NCBI GenBank assembly: GCA_009840525.1
Contig: VXNP01000152.1
Location: 1 to 64,000, forward strand
Source: Gammaproteobacteria bacterium
GTDB taxonomy: Bacteria; Gemmatimonadota; Gemmatimonadetes; Longimicrobiales; Gaopeijiaceae
DNA: 64,000 nucleotides
Direction of reading: 5' to 3'
Below, one piece after another: positions 34,607 through 43,309 of this stretch (position 1 is its first letter; each line of letters starts with the position of its first letter). The notes under the pieces are model-generated. The model was not told where the DNA came from. It did not search any database and saw only the letters and a list, made by a program, of their open reading frames with translations. Both the position numbers and the translations under genes were made by a program.

Positions 34607-35974
34607 CTAACCCTTCACCTTCCGGAACCGCCATCCGTGCAGGATGCTCCCGTAGTGATTGAACGAGCGTCTGGCCTCGGCATCGTCGAAGGGATAGTCC
34701 GCGCCGAGCTGTGTGGCGGCGGCAAGCCCGGTGACGAAGCAGGTTTCCTGGCTGTTGATCAGCGTATGCGCCCCACAGTGCCAGGTCCGCCGCCGCCCCT
34801 GGATCCTGCGGAATAACGGTACGAGCCATGCGACGTGGCGCACGTCATGCACGATATGCTGGAACCACCACTTTCCGATAATCTTCCGATTATCGATTCG
34901 GCTGATGGGATTGTAGGTCACCAGGCAGGGCCGGTCGGACCGGCCGACCCACGGCTGCTGGTTGTGCATGATATACGTGATCTCATAGTTGTCCGGCCTG
35001 GCGCCGTATTGTTCAATATGATTGCTCCGGGTAGTCAGGGGTTTCGCTTCGTTGTCCGGAAGGACGGACGCGTCGGAGTGGATGATGGTATGGTTGTGAA
35101 GTTCGCTCTCGTAGCGCACCGACGAGAGAATGTAGCGCTCGAGCAGCGTGGGGTCGTCGAGCATCATCAGCGTCTGGTTGGCATTGCATGCGAAGATCAC
35201 CTGGTCGAACGTCTCCCTGGCGCCGGTCTCGTCCTCGACCACCACGTGCGACGGCCTGCGATACACCTTGCGAACCGGCCGGTTGAGGTAGATCCGGTCC
35301 CGGAAGTTCGCGGTCAGATGCTCGTAGATGCGCCGCGTCCCCTGGTCCCAGGTTTGCATGGGCGTGGCCGACTCGATGTCGAAGAACTCGAGGTACCGCG
35401 AAAAGAGCGCCGCCGGCATGTCGAAGACGTTCGTCGCCATCAGGAAATTGACGAACATCGGCTTCAGCACCTTGTACCTGAAGTCTCCGGATAATCCAGC
35501 CAGGTTCAGGACCGTCCCCATGCTGACGTAGTTGAAGGGATTGAGGGCGTTCAGGGACTTCGACCGGGACCGGGTCAGCCAGCCGAACCGGTGCAGCCAC
35601 CTGAGGATTCGCTGAAACTTGGCAATCTCGGGTTGAAGCTGCTCCCTGATGTCGGAGTCGAAGTCATGGGCATAGATGCCGCCCCGGTATTTCACGCTGT
35701 AGCTGAATCGGGTGTCGATCAGCTCGATGCCGTACTCCTCCATCAACAGCATGATGTGCCGGTATACCGACGGTATGCAGGCGGTGACGGAGATGTCGAA
35801 GGGAATGGAACTGCCGTCGCGCTGGGGCATGTCCGCGGTGACCGCGTTCCCGCCGATCCGGTCCCGGGCCTCGTACAGCCGGAAGGCGAACCGATCCGGG
35901 TGGCGGTCGAGTGCCCATGCGGCTGCGAGCCCCGATACGCCTCCGCCGATGATGGCTATGCGGCGGCGGCTCAT
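34607..35974 (-). CDS. FAD-dependent oxidoreductase (amine-oxidase-like)
   Basis: 455 residues. The dinucleotide fold 'IAIIGGGVSGLAAAWAL' is followed by the ribose-binding Glu in 'LYEARDRIGGNA'. A second conserved block is 'TFDQVIFACNANQTLMMLDD'. The C-terminal 'WHCGAHTLINSQETCFVTGLAAA' resembles the flavoproteins that often accompany cyclopropane-fatty-acyl synthase genes, but no such gene is nearby. The substrate is unknown. It follows the duplicated lipoprotein cassette on the same strand, only 10 nt after the last one. Confidence 0.8.
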   Translation of the reverse strand: MSRRRIAIIGGGVSGLAAAWALDRHPDRFAFRLYEARDRIGGNAVTADMPQRDGSSIPFDISVTACIPSVYRHIMLLMEEYGIELIDTRFSYSVKYRGGIYAHDFDSDIREQLQPEIAKFQRILRWLHRFGWLTRSRSKSLNALNPFNYVSMGTVLNLAGLSGDFRYKVLKPMFVNFLMATNVFDMPAALFSRYLEFFDIESATPMQTWDQGTRRIYEHLTANFRDRIYLNRPVRKVYRRPSHVVVEDETGARETFDQVIFACNANQTLMMLDDPTLLERYILSSVRYESELHNHTIIHSDASVLPDNEAKPLTTRSNHIEQYGARPDNYEITYIMHNQQPWVGRSDRPCLVTYNPISRIDNRKIIGKWWFQHIVHDVRHVAWLVPLFRRIQGRRRTWHCGAHTLINSQETCFVTGLAAATQLGADYPFDDAEARRSFNHYGSILHGWRFRKVKG

Positions 35975-35984
35975 CCCCGACGAC

Positions 35985-36407
35985 TCACCCGTCGCCGAGC
36001 CCGGGGCGAACGGTCACACCAAAACCCAGATGCATCGTCCGGCCCAGGGTATCGCCCACGGCCTGTGCAAATGTACCCGGTGGCTCCTCGGCCACCAGCT
36101 CAACGGTCGTTGTGCCAGCCGACACCGCCAGGATCGTCAACACGGAATCCCCCAGGGCAGCGGTCGCCACAGCCGGATCCGAAGAGGTCACCGACAGCGT
36201 CAGCGCCGACCCGTCGCTGAATACCCGTTGCGGGTCCTCGATTACCACGGTCTCGTCCACCTCCACGACCAGATCCGGAATGAATCCCACCACGCGCGGC
36301 GCCTCGCGCGGCGGCACCAGTGGGTCGTGAGCGACGGCGACCATGTCGCCGCCCTCCTCGCAGGCGACGGCGGTGCAGATGCCCGTCAGCAACACCAGGT
36401 ATCTCAT
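35985..36407 (-). CDS. Ig-like lipoprotein B, copy 2
   Basis: 140 residues from the ATG overlapping the upstream stop (ATGA), which matches the start of its paralogue ('MRYLVLLTG' versus 'MRYMMLLIW'). The signal ends 'CTAVAC'. The body is a bacterial Ig-like fold with 'SSDPAVATAALGDSVLTILAV' split over two strands and 'PPGTFAQAVGDTLGRT'. It pairs with copy B1 at 36916. Function unknown; probably a lipid-anchored periplasmic or surface protein. Confidence 0.7.
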   Translation of the reverse strand: MRYLVLLTGICTAVACEEGGDMVAVAHDPLVPPREAPRVVGFIPDLVVEVDETVVIEDPQRVFSDGSALTLSVTSSDPAVATAALGDSVLTILAVSAGTTTVELVAEEPPGTFAQAVGDTLGRTMHLGFGVTVRPGLGDG

Positions 36408-36832
36408 GGCCATCGCTGGTACACCCATTGCCGGCCGTACGAACAGTCGGCCACGATCTCGATCGTTCTCTCATCATCGTGCCATCGGCCTTCGTCGACG
36501 CAGCCGTCGTTCCAGGGTTCGAACCACAGATCGCCATCGTACCATAGCCAGTGACCACCCACGGTGAGGGTACGGCGCTCGCCGGATCGCTCCGCGGTAT
36601 GTTCCACAGTCACGGCGTATTCCCCGAAGTTCATCACCTGTAGCTGGGAGTGGTGGACCGTATAGGTTTCTTTGCCATCTCGACTGACCAGCGTTTGCGG
36701 GAGAACGCCATTGATGCCGGTCAGCCGGTAGCTGCCCCGGACCGCAGGTCTGTCAAGGCCGTCATCGTCGATGATCCCACCATCGCAGCCCAGGAGCGCA
36801 CAGACCAGACCGAGCATGGCGGCTCGCTTCAC
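36404..36832 (-). CDS. Small lipoprotein A, copy 2
   Basis: 142 residues from a GTG, chosen because the paralogue at 37341 begins at the aligned 'MKRAVVFGLVC'. The lipobox is 'CALLGC'. The mature part has 'GSYRLTGINGVLPQ', 'YTVHHSQLQV', 'ERSGERRTLTVGG' and a C-terminal 'DCSYGRQWVYQR'; paired Cys residues may form a disulfide. I recognise no named domain. Coupled to B2. Confidence 0.65.
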   Translation of the reverse strand: MKRAAMLGLVCALLGCDGGIIDDDGLDRPAVRGSYRLTGINGVLPQTLVSRDGKETYTVHHSQLQVMNFGEYAVTVEHTAERSGERRTLTVGGHWLWYDGDLWFEPWNDGCVDEGRWHDDERTIEIVADCSYGRQWVYQRWP

Positions 36833-36915
36833 CCGGCATCTCCCAGGGAGGAGCGGGATGTCCCCTGCGAACCTGGCGGACCTCCTCCTCAACGGGTCAT
36901 GACAGGCACGTGCGG

Positions 36916-37344
36916 TCATTCCTCGTTCTCCCTCGGACGCACGGTCACGTGGAAGCCCGATCGCACCGTGTGCCCCAGCGAGTCGCCAAGCACCCGGGCA
37001 AACGTGCCCGGTGGCTGCGAGGCCATCAGGTTGACCAGCGTCATTCCGGGCGATACGGCAACGATGGTCAGTACGGAGTCGGCAAAGGCAGCCGTCGCCA
37101 CGGCCGGATCGGACGATCTGGCGAAATGGGTCAACGGAGAGTCGTCGGAGAACATCTGCTGCGGGTTCTGCAACACCACGGTCTGACCGGTCGCCATGGT
37201 CAGATCGGGAATGAAGCCGGTCAGCCGCGGTCCCCTGTCGCGTGGCGGGATGGATTCCTCCTCCGGAGGCACGGCATCCGCGATGACCGCGTCTTCGCAA
37301 GCCACGGCGGCCGACATCCAGATCAGGAGCATCATGTATCTCAT
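36916..37344 (-). CDS. Ig-like lipoprotein B, copy 1
   Basis: 142 residues from the ATG overlapping the upstream stop. The lipobox is 'MSAAVAC'. The body shares with copy B2 the blocks 'GFIPDLTMATGQTVVLQNPQ', 'SSDPAVATAAFADSVLTIVA' and 'QPPGTFARVLGDSLGHTVR'. By eye about half the residues are identical, so the duplication is not recent. The 83-nt gap to copy A2 may hold a promoter. Confidence 0.7.
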   Translation of the reverse strand: MRYMMLLIWMSAAVACEDAVIADAVPPEEESIPPRDRGPRLTGFIPDLTMATGQTVVLQNPQQMFSDDSPLTHFARSSDPAVATAAFADSVLTIVAVSPGMTLVNLMASQPPGTFARVLGDSLGHTVRSGFHVTVRPRENEE

Positions 37345-37760
37345 CGTTCGTAGCGCCAGCTCCGGTTGTACGAACAATCACTCAGGAACGCGATGTAGCT
37401 CCTCTCGGGGTACCAGCGCGCCCGGTCTTCGCAGCTGTCTCCCATCGAACGGAATCGCAGTTCGGTACCGTACCTGCGCCAGCGGCCACGCACGGCAAGG
37501 GTCCGTCGCTCGCCGGTCCGCTCATCCGTATGGTCCGCCGTCACGGCATACTCCTCGTCGAACATTTCCAGCTCGGAGCCATGAACCGTGTAGGATGCGC
37601 CGGTATCACCGTCCCGTACGGGCTGTGGAATGGGACTCCCGTTGATGGTCACCAGCCGGTAGGTGCCCAGGAGTTCGCCTCTCACGCGGGCTGGCGGAGC
37701 GGTGCTGCTCTCGCAGCACAAGAGAATACAGACCAGCCCGAACACCACGGCTCTCTTCAT
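37341..37760 (-). CDS. Small lipoprotein A, copy 1
   Basis: 139 residues from the ATG at 37760. The lipobox is 'CILLCC'. It shares with copy A2 'GTYRLVTINGSPIPQPV', 'YTVHGSELEMF', 'ERTGERRTLAVRGRWRRYG' and 'DCSYNRSWRYER'. First gene of the duplicated A-B-A-B array. No known function. Confidence 0.65.
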   Translation of the reverse strand: MKRAVVFGLVCILLCCESSTAPPARVRGELLGTYRLVTINGSPIPQPVRDGDTGASYTVHGSELEMFDEEYAVTADHTDERTGERRTLAVRGRWRRYGTELRFRSMGDSCEDRARWYPERSYIAFLSDCSYNRSWRYER

Positions 37761-37976
37761 CTGTCGCTGCGGATCTCCGGGAACCTCGGTTGCTCGCGCT
37801 CGTCTTCCTGCCGGTCCACACCGCCCGGGGACTGGCCTCTTCACAGGTCTTCTTCCAGGCAGCGCGGGAAGAAGATACCGTCGCCTGCGGCGAAGCGACC
37901 GCCTACCCAATAGACGATCATGCCGGTCGGAATGCGACACCGGCCCCGGGCGACGATGCCCAGGACGCGCGGGATA

Positions 37977-38026
37977 ATACAGGAATCATACAGGCCAACA
38001 TACAAGATGGCGGACAACCATACAGG
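37977..38026 (+). repeat. Cluster of CATACAGG direct repeats
   Basis: ATACAGG (37977), CATACAGG (37987), CATACAAG (37999) and CATACAGG (38019) lie within 50 bp, about one to two helical turns apart. They are in the 295-nt gap upstream of the lipoprotein array, which otherwise shows nothing recognisable. They may be binding sites for a regulator. Confidence 0.4.
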
Positions 38027-38055
38027 ATCCCGTGGAAGGCTGAGGCGCGAGGTGC

Positions 38056-38781
38056 TCAGAACCTCAACCCGGACCGCACTCCTCCTGACCGCCAGCCGTT
38101 CCTGACAAGAACGACTGCGGCGTAGGGTCTGACGAACACCCGTCCGAACTCGACGGTCGCTCCAGCACGGAAGAGCGCGCTCGTCTCCCGCTCGTTTATC
38201 GAGATGTCGCCCTCGATAATCCGCTCGACCACGTGGCTCTCCATAGTTGCGGTCAGGGAGGTGATGATGGTCACTGGTGCATCTGGTCCGGTGACCCGGC
38301 GGCCGACGGCGAGCCCGGCGCCGTAGGCCGGCTTGCTCTTATAGGGAAAGTCGGAAGTATCTCTCGACCAGACCCCCTCCAGACCTGAGGTGAGCACTGC
38401 GCATATGGAGGGCGAAGGCGTAGGCAGTGGAACCCCCAGGGCCACGCGGGCGCTCGTGAAATCGAACTCCTGGTCGTACTTGTCGGCGCCCGAGAACTTC
38501 AGGAGTTCGCTGGTCGCGATGACCGGTCCGACGCGGAAGCCGCCGGCCCCTCCAATCCCGCTGACGTCCTGCGCCCACAAGCCCGTGACCGCCCGCGAAG
38601 CACCCAGGTATCCCTGGCCGGTGAACCCGAGGCAGATTTGCGCTTCCAGCGAAGACGCGGCCCAAGGCCCCAACGCAACCCAAGGCAGCAGCAGACGCCC
38701 GAGCCATGCCGAAGTCCGCCGGCGATGCGATGGTGTGCCGGGCAGTGATCGAAAGCTGGGCGACCTCTGGGCTTCAGTCAT
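38056..38781 (-). CDS. Exported beta-barrel-like protein, uncharacterised
   Basis: 241 residues from the ATG at 38781. A long basic N region precedes a signal peptide core 'LLLPWVALGPWAASSLEAQ'. The mature part is rich in alternating hydrophobic residues and ends 'RNGWRSGGVRSGLRF' with a C-terminal Phe, as in outer-membrane barrels. No family is recognised. Divergent from the S9 peptidase gene. Confidence 0.55.
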   Translation of the reverse strand: MTEAQRSPSFRSLPGTPSHRRRTSAWLGRLLLPWVALGPWAASSLEAQICLGFTGQGYLGASRAVTGLWAQDVSGIGGAGGFRVGPVIATSELLKFSGADKYDQEFDFTSARVALGVPLPTPSPSICAVLTSGLEGVWSRDTSDFPYKSKPAYGAGLAVGRRVTGPDAPVTIITSLTATMESHVVERIIEGDISINERETSALFRAGATVEFGRVFVRPYAAVVLVRNGWRSGGVRSGLRF

Positions 38782-38985
38782 GTAGTGGCTTCGCCATTCG
38801 GTGCTTCGACGCGTGTTCAATCTTCGCCTTTCGTTGCTCGGGCTGCCGTACACTTCATCGTATTCCAACAGGGGAGCGAATGTGCCGGGTGGATTGTGAC
38901 GGTTCCCCGTGCGCGGACCGCAGCCCATCTGCTATGCTTGTCGTCTGACACCGCGCGCGACTCGCAGCACCCCAAGGAGACCCGC

Positions 38986-41040
38986 ATGACCGCCCGCCGC
39001 CACTTCCGCACCGCCCCCGCGTTTCTCGCCCTCGTGATCGCCTTTGCACCGCCCGTCCAGTCGGCCGCCCAGCAGCCGAGCGGCCTCCTCGACATGGACA
39101 CCTACATGGAGATGGAGTCGGTCGGGAGCCCCCGCATCTCTCCGGACGGCAACTACATCCTCTTCACGCGCGGGAGCGTGGACAAGATGAACGACCGGAA
39201 CAAGAGCGAGCTGATGATCATGGATCTGTCCACGCGGCGGATCAGCGAACTCGAGACCGGCAGCTTCGAGGTGTCGTCGCCGATCTGGTCGCCGGACGGC
39301 ACGCGGATCGCCTTCCTGTCCGACAAGAGCGGGACGAACCAGATCCACGTCATGTGGCTCGACACGCGCGAGACCAAGCAGCTCACCAACCTCGACCGGG
39401 CCCCCGGCGGCATCCGCTGGTCGCCCGACGGCGGGCACATCTCGTTTACGAGCTTCATCCCGGAGACCGGATCGCCGCTGCCCATCACCATGCCCGCCTT
39501 CCCGCCGGGCGCGAACCTGGCCAAGCCGGCCGTGGTGGAGGACCGCATCGCGTGGCAGCGCGACGGGACCGGGTACACCCGCAGGGGCAACACGCAGATC
39601 TTCATCGTCGATGCGGACCTGGGGGGCACCCCGCGCCAGATCACCTTCGGCGACACCTCGCACGGCAACCCGCGCTGGGCGCCGGACGGCACGAAGCTCT
39701 ACTTCAGCGGCGACCTCATCCCCGAGGAGGGATATGAGCGCGGCAACTCCGAGGTTCACGCCATCGATCTCGCGACCCTCGAGATCACCACGCTGACGGA
39801 CCGCCTCGGTCCCGACAACGGCCCCATCCCGTCGCCCGACGGGCGCATGATCGCGTACACCGGCTACGACGAGAACGAGAACTACAGCAACCTGTCGCAC
39901 CTCTACCTGATGGACGCGGACGGCTCGGGCAGCCGGATGCTCGCCGGCAACCTCAAGAACTCCCCGAGCGGGGTCACCTGGGCGCCGGACGGGTCCGGCC
40001 TCTACTACACGCTGGGCGAGGAGGGCTCGTCCAACCTCCACTTCGTGTCCACGAGCGGTGACATCGAGAAGGTCACGGACGGCGTCCACTACATCTCCGG
40101 CGTCTCGATCGCGAACAACGGGCGCGCGGCCGCCATCAATTCGACCTTCTACCGCCCGAATTATCTGATCACATTCGACCTCGACGACGCGGATGAGCTC
40201 GAGACCCTGGTCGACTACAACGAGGACGTGCTCGCCGGCATCACGCTCGGCGACGTCGAGGAGATCTGGACCGAGTCCGTCGACGGCTGGCCGGTGCAGG
40301 GGTGGCTGATGAAGCCGGCCAACTTCGATCCGGGGCGCGAGTACCCGCTGCTGCTGTGGATCCACGGCGGGCCGGTGTCCATGTACACCGTGCGCTGGAA
40401 CTGGAACTGGCAGAACTTCGCGGCGGACGGCTACGCGGTCCTGTGGACGAACCCGCGCGGGAGCACCGGATACGGCCAGGACTTCGTGAACGGCATCAAC
40501 TACCTGTATCCCGGCAACGACTTCCACGACCTCATGGCCGGCGTTGACGCCGCCATCGACCGCGGCTTCATCGACGAGGACAACATGTTCGTCACCGGGA
40601 GCAGCGGCGGCGGCGTGCTCACCGCCTGGACCGTGGGACACACCGACCGCTTCCGGGCCGCGGTGTCGCAGCGGCCGGTCATCAACTGGCACTCCTTCGT
40701 GGGGACGACGGACGGGTCGGGCTGGTACCGCCGCTTCCGCTCCTATCCCTGGGAGGACCCGGTGGAGTACGCCGAGCGCTCACCGCTGCACTACGTGGGC
40801 AACGTCACCACCCCGACGATGCTCCTCTCGGGCGTCGAGGACCTGCGCACCCCGATGCCCCAGGCCGAGGAGTTCTACCGCGCGCTCAAGGTGCTCGGCC
40901 AGGAGACGATGCACGTCAAGATTCCGGACGAGTACCACGGCTCGCGCTCCGTGTCGCACCGGATCATGACGCAGCTCTACATCAAGGCGTGGTTCGACAA
41001 GTACCGGACGGGGGCGGTGACGCAGCAGGACGGCGGATAG
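38986..41040 (+). CDS. S9-family prolyl oligopeptidase, exported
   Basis: 684 residues with a signal peptide ('VQSAAQQ') and an AAGGAG ribosome site. The N-terminal half is a PD40/TolB-type propeller ('SPRISPDGNYILFTRGS', 'WSPDGTRIAFLSDKSG'). The C-terminal alpha/beta hydrolase domain carries the triad Ser540 in 'VTGSSGGG', Asp619 in 'SGVEDLRTP' and His651 in 'EYHGSR'; 'WIHGGP' forms the oxyanion strand. It cleaves short peptides, probably in the periplasm. Acylaminoacyl-peptidase and dipeptidyl-peptidase relatives share this layout. Confidence 0.92.
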   Translation: MTARRHFRTAPAFLALVIAFAPPVQSAAQQPSGLLDMDTYMEMESVGSPRISPDGNYILFTRGSVDKMNDRNKSELMIMDLSTRRISELETGSFEVSSPIWSPDGTRIAFLSDKSGTNQIHVMWLDTRETKQLTNLDRAPGGIRWSPDGGHISFTSFIPETGSPLPITMPAFPPGANLAKPAVVEDRIAWQRDGTGYTRRGNTQIFIVDADLGGTPRQITFGDTSHGNPRWAPDGTKLYFSGDLIPEEGYERGNSEVHAIDLATLEITTLTDRLGPDNGPIPSPDGRMIAYTGYDENENYSNLSHLYLMDADGSGSRMLAGNLKNSPSGVTWAPDGSGLYYTLGEEGSSNLHFVSTSGDIEKVTDGVHYISGVSIANNGRAAAINSTFYRPNYLITFDLDDADELETLVDYNEDVLAGITLGDVEEIWTESVDGWPVQGWLMKPANFDPGREYPLLLWIHGGPVSMYTVRWNWNWQNFAADGYAVLWTNPRGSTGYGQDFVNGINYLYPGNDFHDLMAGVDAAIDRGFIDEDNMFVTGSSGGGVLTAWTVGHTDRFRAAVSQRPVINWHSFVGTTDGSGWYRRFRSYPWEDPVEYAERSPLHYVGNVTTPTMLLSGVEDLRTPMPQAEEFYRALKVLGQETMHVKIPDEYHGSRSVSHRIMTQLYIKAWFDKYRTGAVTQQDGG

Positions 41041-41076
41041 GAAGCCGCGCTTCGGTGCCCCGGCGGGCCGCCGAAT

Positions 41077-41472
41077 TCACCACATCCCACGCCCGACGGC
41101 CACATCGCCGGCCCCTGACAGAATCGCCCTGTCACCAGTGGCCAGCCGAACCCCGAGCTGCCGTGCGGCCACCACGAATTCGGCGTCGTATGCACTGAGC
41201 CGGCACTCGAGAGCGACATCCAGGACGCGGTCGGCCGAGACGCTCACCACCCGGGGGCCCAGCACCGTGGCGGCGTCGTCGCACATGGCCTTGGCCTGGT
41301 CCGGGGTCATTGAGCCTCGGCGCACGAAGCCCAGGAGCACGTTCGTCAGCTCGCTCGTGAGGGTCCGGGGCGCGGCCCACTCCGGGTCCTTGAGAAAGAG
41401 CCGCGCGGCGTCCGCTCCCTGACGGCCTCCGACGACGAACCGCACCATTACGTTGGTGTCGACGACGATCAC
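41077..41472 (-). CDS. vapC: VapC-type PIN-domain toxin
   Basis: 131 residues. PIN acidic residues are in 'MIVVDTNVMVRFVVG' (Asp), 'LTSELTNVLLG' (Glu), 'LSAYDAEFVVAA' (Asp) and 'LATGDRAIL'. Its antitoxin lies 48 nt upstream on the same strand. Expected role: antitoxin-controlled ribonuclease. Convergent with the S9 peptidase gene. Confidence 0.85.
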   Translation of the reverse strand: MIVVDTNVMVRFVVGGRQGADAARLFLKDPEWAAPRTLTSELTNVLLGFVRRGSMTPDQAKAMCDDAATVLGPRVVSVSADRVLDVALECRLSAYDAEFVVAARQLGVRLATGDRAILSGAGDVAVGRGMW

Positions 41473-41520
41473 GGACGTCCCCGGTTCAACCGCCTCTTCT
41501 TCACCGTCGCCAACGCCCGC

Positions 41521-41781
41521 CTACTCGCCTCTCCTCCAGCGCCTGCGCCCTTCCTCGCGAAGCCGGCGCAGTCTCTTCTCGTTCAGGTCGATGGGCCCGA
41601 GCCTCTCGTGGCGACGCCGGATCCGCTCCAGGAGAGCGGCCGCATCCACCGGCTGCGGGCGGACCGAAGCCGTCAGCCTGGCGAGGATTTCTCCATTCAG
41701 GCTGCGATGACTTCTCTTCGCGGCCGCCTTCAAGTCTTGATGCAACTGTTCCGGAATCCCCCGGAGCGCCACGTCGGGCAT
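41521..41781 (-). CDS. FitA/Arc-type ribbon-helix-helix antitoxin
   Basis: 86 residues from the ATG at 41781 ('MPDVALRGIPEQLHQDLKAA'). The ribbon-helix-helix reads 'ALRGIPEQLHQDLKAAAKRS' and 'HRSLNGEILARL'; the C-terminal half is very Arg-rich. It pairs with the PIN gene at 41077. A 19-bp palindrome lies 26 nt before the start and is the probable autoregulatory operator. Confidence 0.8.
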   Translation of the reverse strand: MPDVALRGIPEQLHQDLKAAAKRSHRSLNGEILARLTASVRPQPVDAAALLERIRRRHERLGPIDLNEKRLRRLREEGRRRWRRGE

Positions 41782-41806
41782 GCTCCCCACCTCCTCCGAG
41801 TCTCAA

Positions 41807-41825
41807 TGATATCGTTACGATATCA
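41807..41825 (-). promoter_or_regulatory. Palindromic operator of the FitA/VapC pair
   Basis: TGATATCG-TTA-CGATATCA is a perfect 8+3+8 palindrome. It is AT-rich in a GC-rich background and immediately upstream of the antitoxin gene at 41781, as expected for a ribbon-helix-helix autorepressor site. Confidence 0.65.
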
Positions 41826-41913
41826 TAATAACATCACCGGTCCCGGAACGCTTCCCACCGGCGGTCGTGGATCCCGTCCATGACCAGGCCGGATCCGCCC
41901 GCTAGCGAGCCTC

Positions 41914-41925
41914 TATGCTAGCATA
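41914..41925 (+). promoter_or_regulatory. Palindrome upstream of second FitA/PIN pair
   Basis: TATGCTAGCATA is a perfect 12-bp palindrome, followed by TTGCTGGC and preceded by another GCTAGC at 41901. It lies about 106 nt before the TTG start of the antitoxin at 42031 and is its likely operator. Confidence 0.5.
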
Positions 41926-42030
41926 TTGCTGGCGAATACGCTACGTTCCGCTGTCAAAGGCGGCTCTGACGAAGCCGGCACCAGGACGCTGACGCCGCCG
42001 GTACCCTTTCGCCGACGCACGGGAGGACGC

Positions 42031-42444
42031 TTGGGCGTACTCACCATCCGCAACGTGGACGACGATGTGATCGCTGCGCTCAAGGCGCGGGCCAGGGCCA
42101 ATCATCGCTCGCTCGAGGGCGAACTGCGCTATCTGCTCGAACGCTCCGCAACTCCGAGACCCCCGCTCGGTCTGGTGCGGGAACGGGCCCGGATGGCCGC
42201 CCGATATCGGGCGGATTCGACTGTTGCGACCACCGCGTCCGACATCCGGGTCCCCGAGGCCGAGCCGGCCGGGCCGGCCCCCGACGCGGGCCCTGGGGTC
42301 GAGGCCGGCGGCGGAGAATGGATGGGCGCCATGAGCGACCTCGGCGAGATCGTGGGCGACATCGTGTCCCCGGCGACCGACCCCTCCGAATGGGCCGCGC
42401 TCCGCCCGGACATCGCGGAGCCGAACGGCGTCGACAAGCCGTGA
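42031..42444 (+). CDS. FitA-like antitoxin with extended C-terminal tail
   Basis: 137 residues from a TTG start with a GGGAGGA ribosome site; an upstream ATG in the same frame would add a Pro/Arg-rich stretch unlike the family. The ribbon-helix-helix is 'VLTIRNVDDDVIAALKARAR' and 'NHRSLEGELRYLL'. The remaining 90 residues are Ala/Pro/Glu-rich and far longer than a typical FitA (about 80 in total). The stop overlaps the PIN gene start as GTGA. Confidence 0.75.
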   Translation: MGVLTIRNVDDDVIAALKARARANHRSLEGELRYLLERSATPRPPLGLVRERARMAARYRADSTVATTASDIRVPEAEPAGPAPDAGPGVEAGGGEWMGAMSDLGEIVGDIVSPATDPSEWAALRPDIAEPNGVDKP

Positions 42445-42836
42445 AGCTGCTCCTCGACACCCACATCTGGCTCTGGAGTCTGCTCGATCCCGACCGGCTC
42501 AGCGGCCGGACGCGCAACGAGCTGATCGACCCGGCGAACACCCTGACGCTCTCGTCCGTCAGCATCTGGGAAGCGCTGGTGCTGGCCGAGAAGGAACGCG
42601 TGCTGCTCCGCCCCGATCCCTGGAGCTGGATCCGTACCGCCCTGACCGTCCGGCCCCTGCGTGAACTCCCCGTGACGTTCGACATCGCGCTGGGCAGCCG
42701 CACCGTCCGCCTGGGTCATGACGATCCGGCCGATCGCTTCATCGCGGCCACCGCCGTGGCGCACGGACACACCCTGGTCACCGCGGACGCGTCGCTCCTG
42801 CGGTGCCCCGACATCCGGGTGATGCCGGGCGTTTGA
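42441..42836 (+). CDS. PIN-domain toxin (Sll0205-like)
   Basis: 131 residues from the GTG overlapping the antitoxin stop. It reads 'LLLDTHIWLWSLLDP' (first Asp), 'VSIWEALVLAE' (Glu), 'HDDPADRFIAATA' (Asp pair) and 'VTADASLL'. This PIN subgroup usually pairs with Phd antitoxins; here the partner is FitA-like, an unusual mix. Second of two adjacent, divergent PIN modules. Confidence 0.85.
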   Translation: MKLLLDTHIWLWSLLDPDRLSGRTRNELIDPANTLTLSSVSIWEALVLAEKERVLLRPDPWSWIRTALTVRPLRELPVTFDIALGSRTVRLGHDDPADRFIAATAVAHGHTLVTADASLLRCPDIRVMPGV

Positions 42837-42848
42837 AGGCGATTGACT

Positions 42849-43202
42849 TTAGCCCCCGCGGGTGCCGTTCGGGACCGGGTGCTCCGGGGTCAGCAGCGCC
42901 GGTCGGAGGCCATCCTCGTAGCCGACGTCGAAGAGCATTCCCTCCGAGACTTCCCCCATCATCTTCCTTGGCTCCAGGTTGACGATGAACAACGCCTGCC
43001 GGCCTTCGATCTCGGTCGGATCTTCGCGCTCCTGCTTCATTCCCGCGAGGATTGTCCGCGTGTGGTCGCCGAAATCGACCCTGAGTCGAACGAGCTTGTG
43101 CGACCCTTCGACGTCGCTGACGCTCTCGATCGTGCCGACGCGGGCGTCAACCTGATTGACGACACCGATGTTGATGGTGGGCTTGACCCGTGCAGGCTTC
43201 AT
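42849..43202 (-). CDS. tRNA-binding (MetRS C-terminal/CsaA-like) protein
   Basis: 117 residues from the ATG at 43202. The OB-fold EMAP/CsaA domain is marked by 'VDARVGTIESVSDVEGSHKL', 'VDFGDHTRTILAGMKQ', 'FIVNLEPRKMMGEVSEGML' and a C-terminal 'PNGTRGG' close to the family's 'PDGxxV'. CsaA has chaperone activity and the domain binds tRNA. Convergent with the PIN gene. Confidence 0.85.
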   Translation of the reverse strand: MKPARVKPTINIGVVNQVDARVGTIESVSDVEGSHKLVRLRVDFGDHTRTILAGMKQEREDPTEIEGRQALFIVNLEPRKMMGEVSEGMLFDVGYEDGLRPALLTPEHPVPNGTRGG

Positions 43203-43309
43203 TTCTTGCAACCCGATCCCTCCCGTGGAGCGTTCTCCGGCCGCGCCGATTCGCGGCCGCTGGCCAGCGAAAGGTAGACGCGAGCCCGAAAGCGTGGAAG
43301 CTTGAGCGA

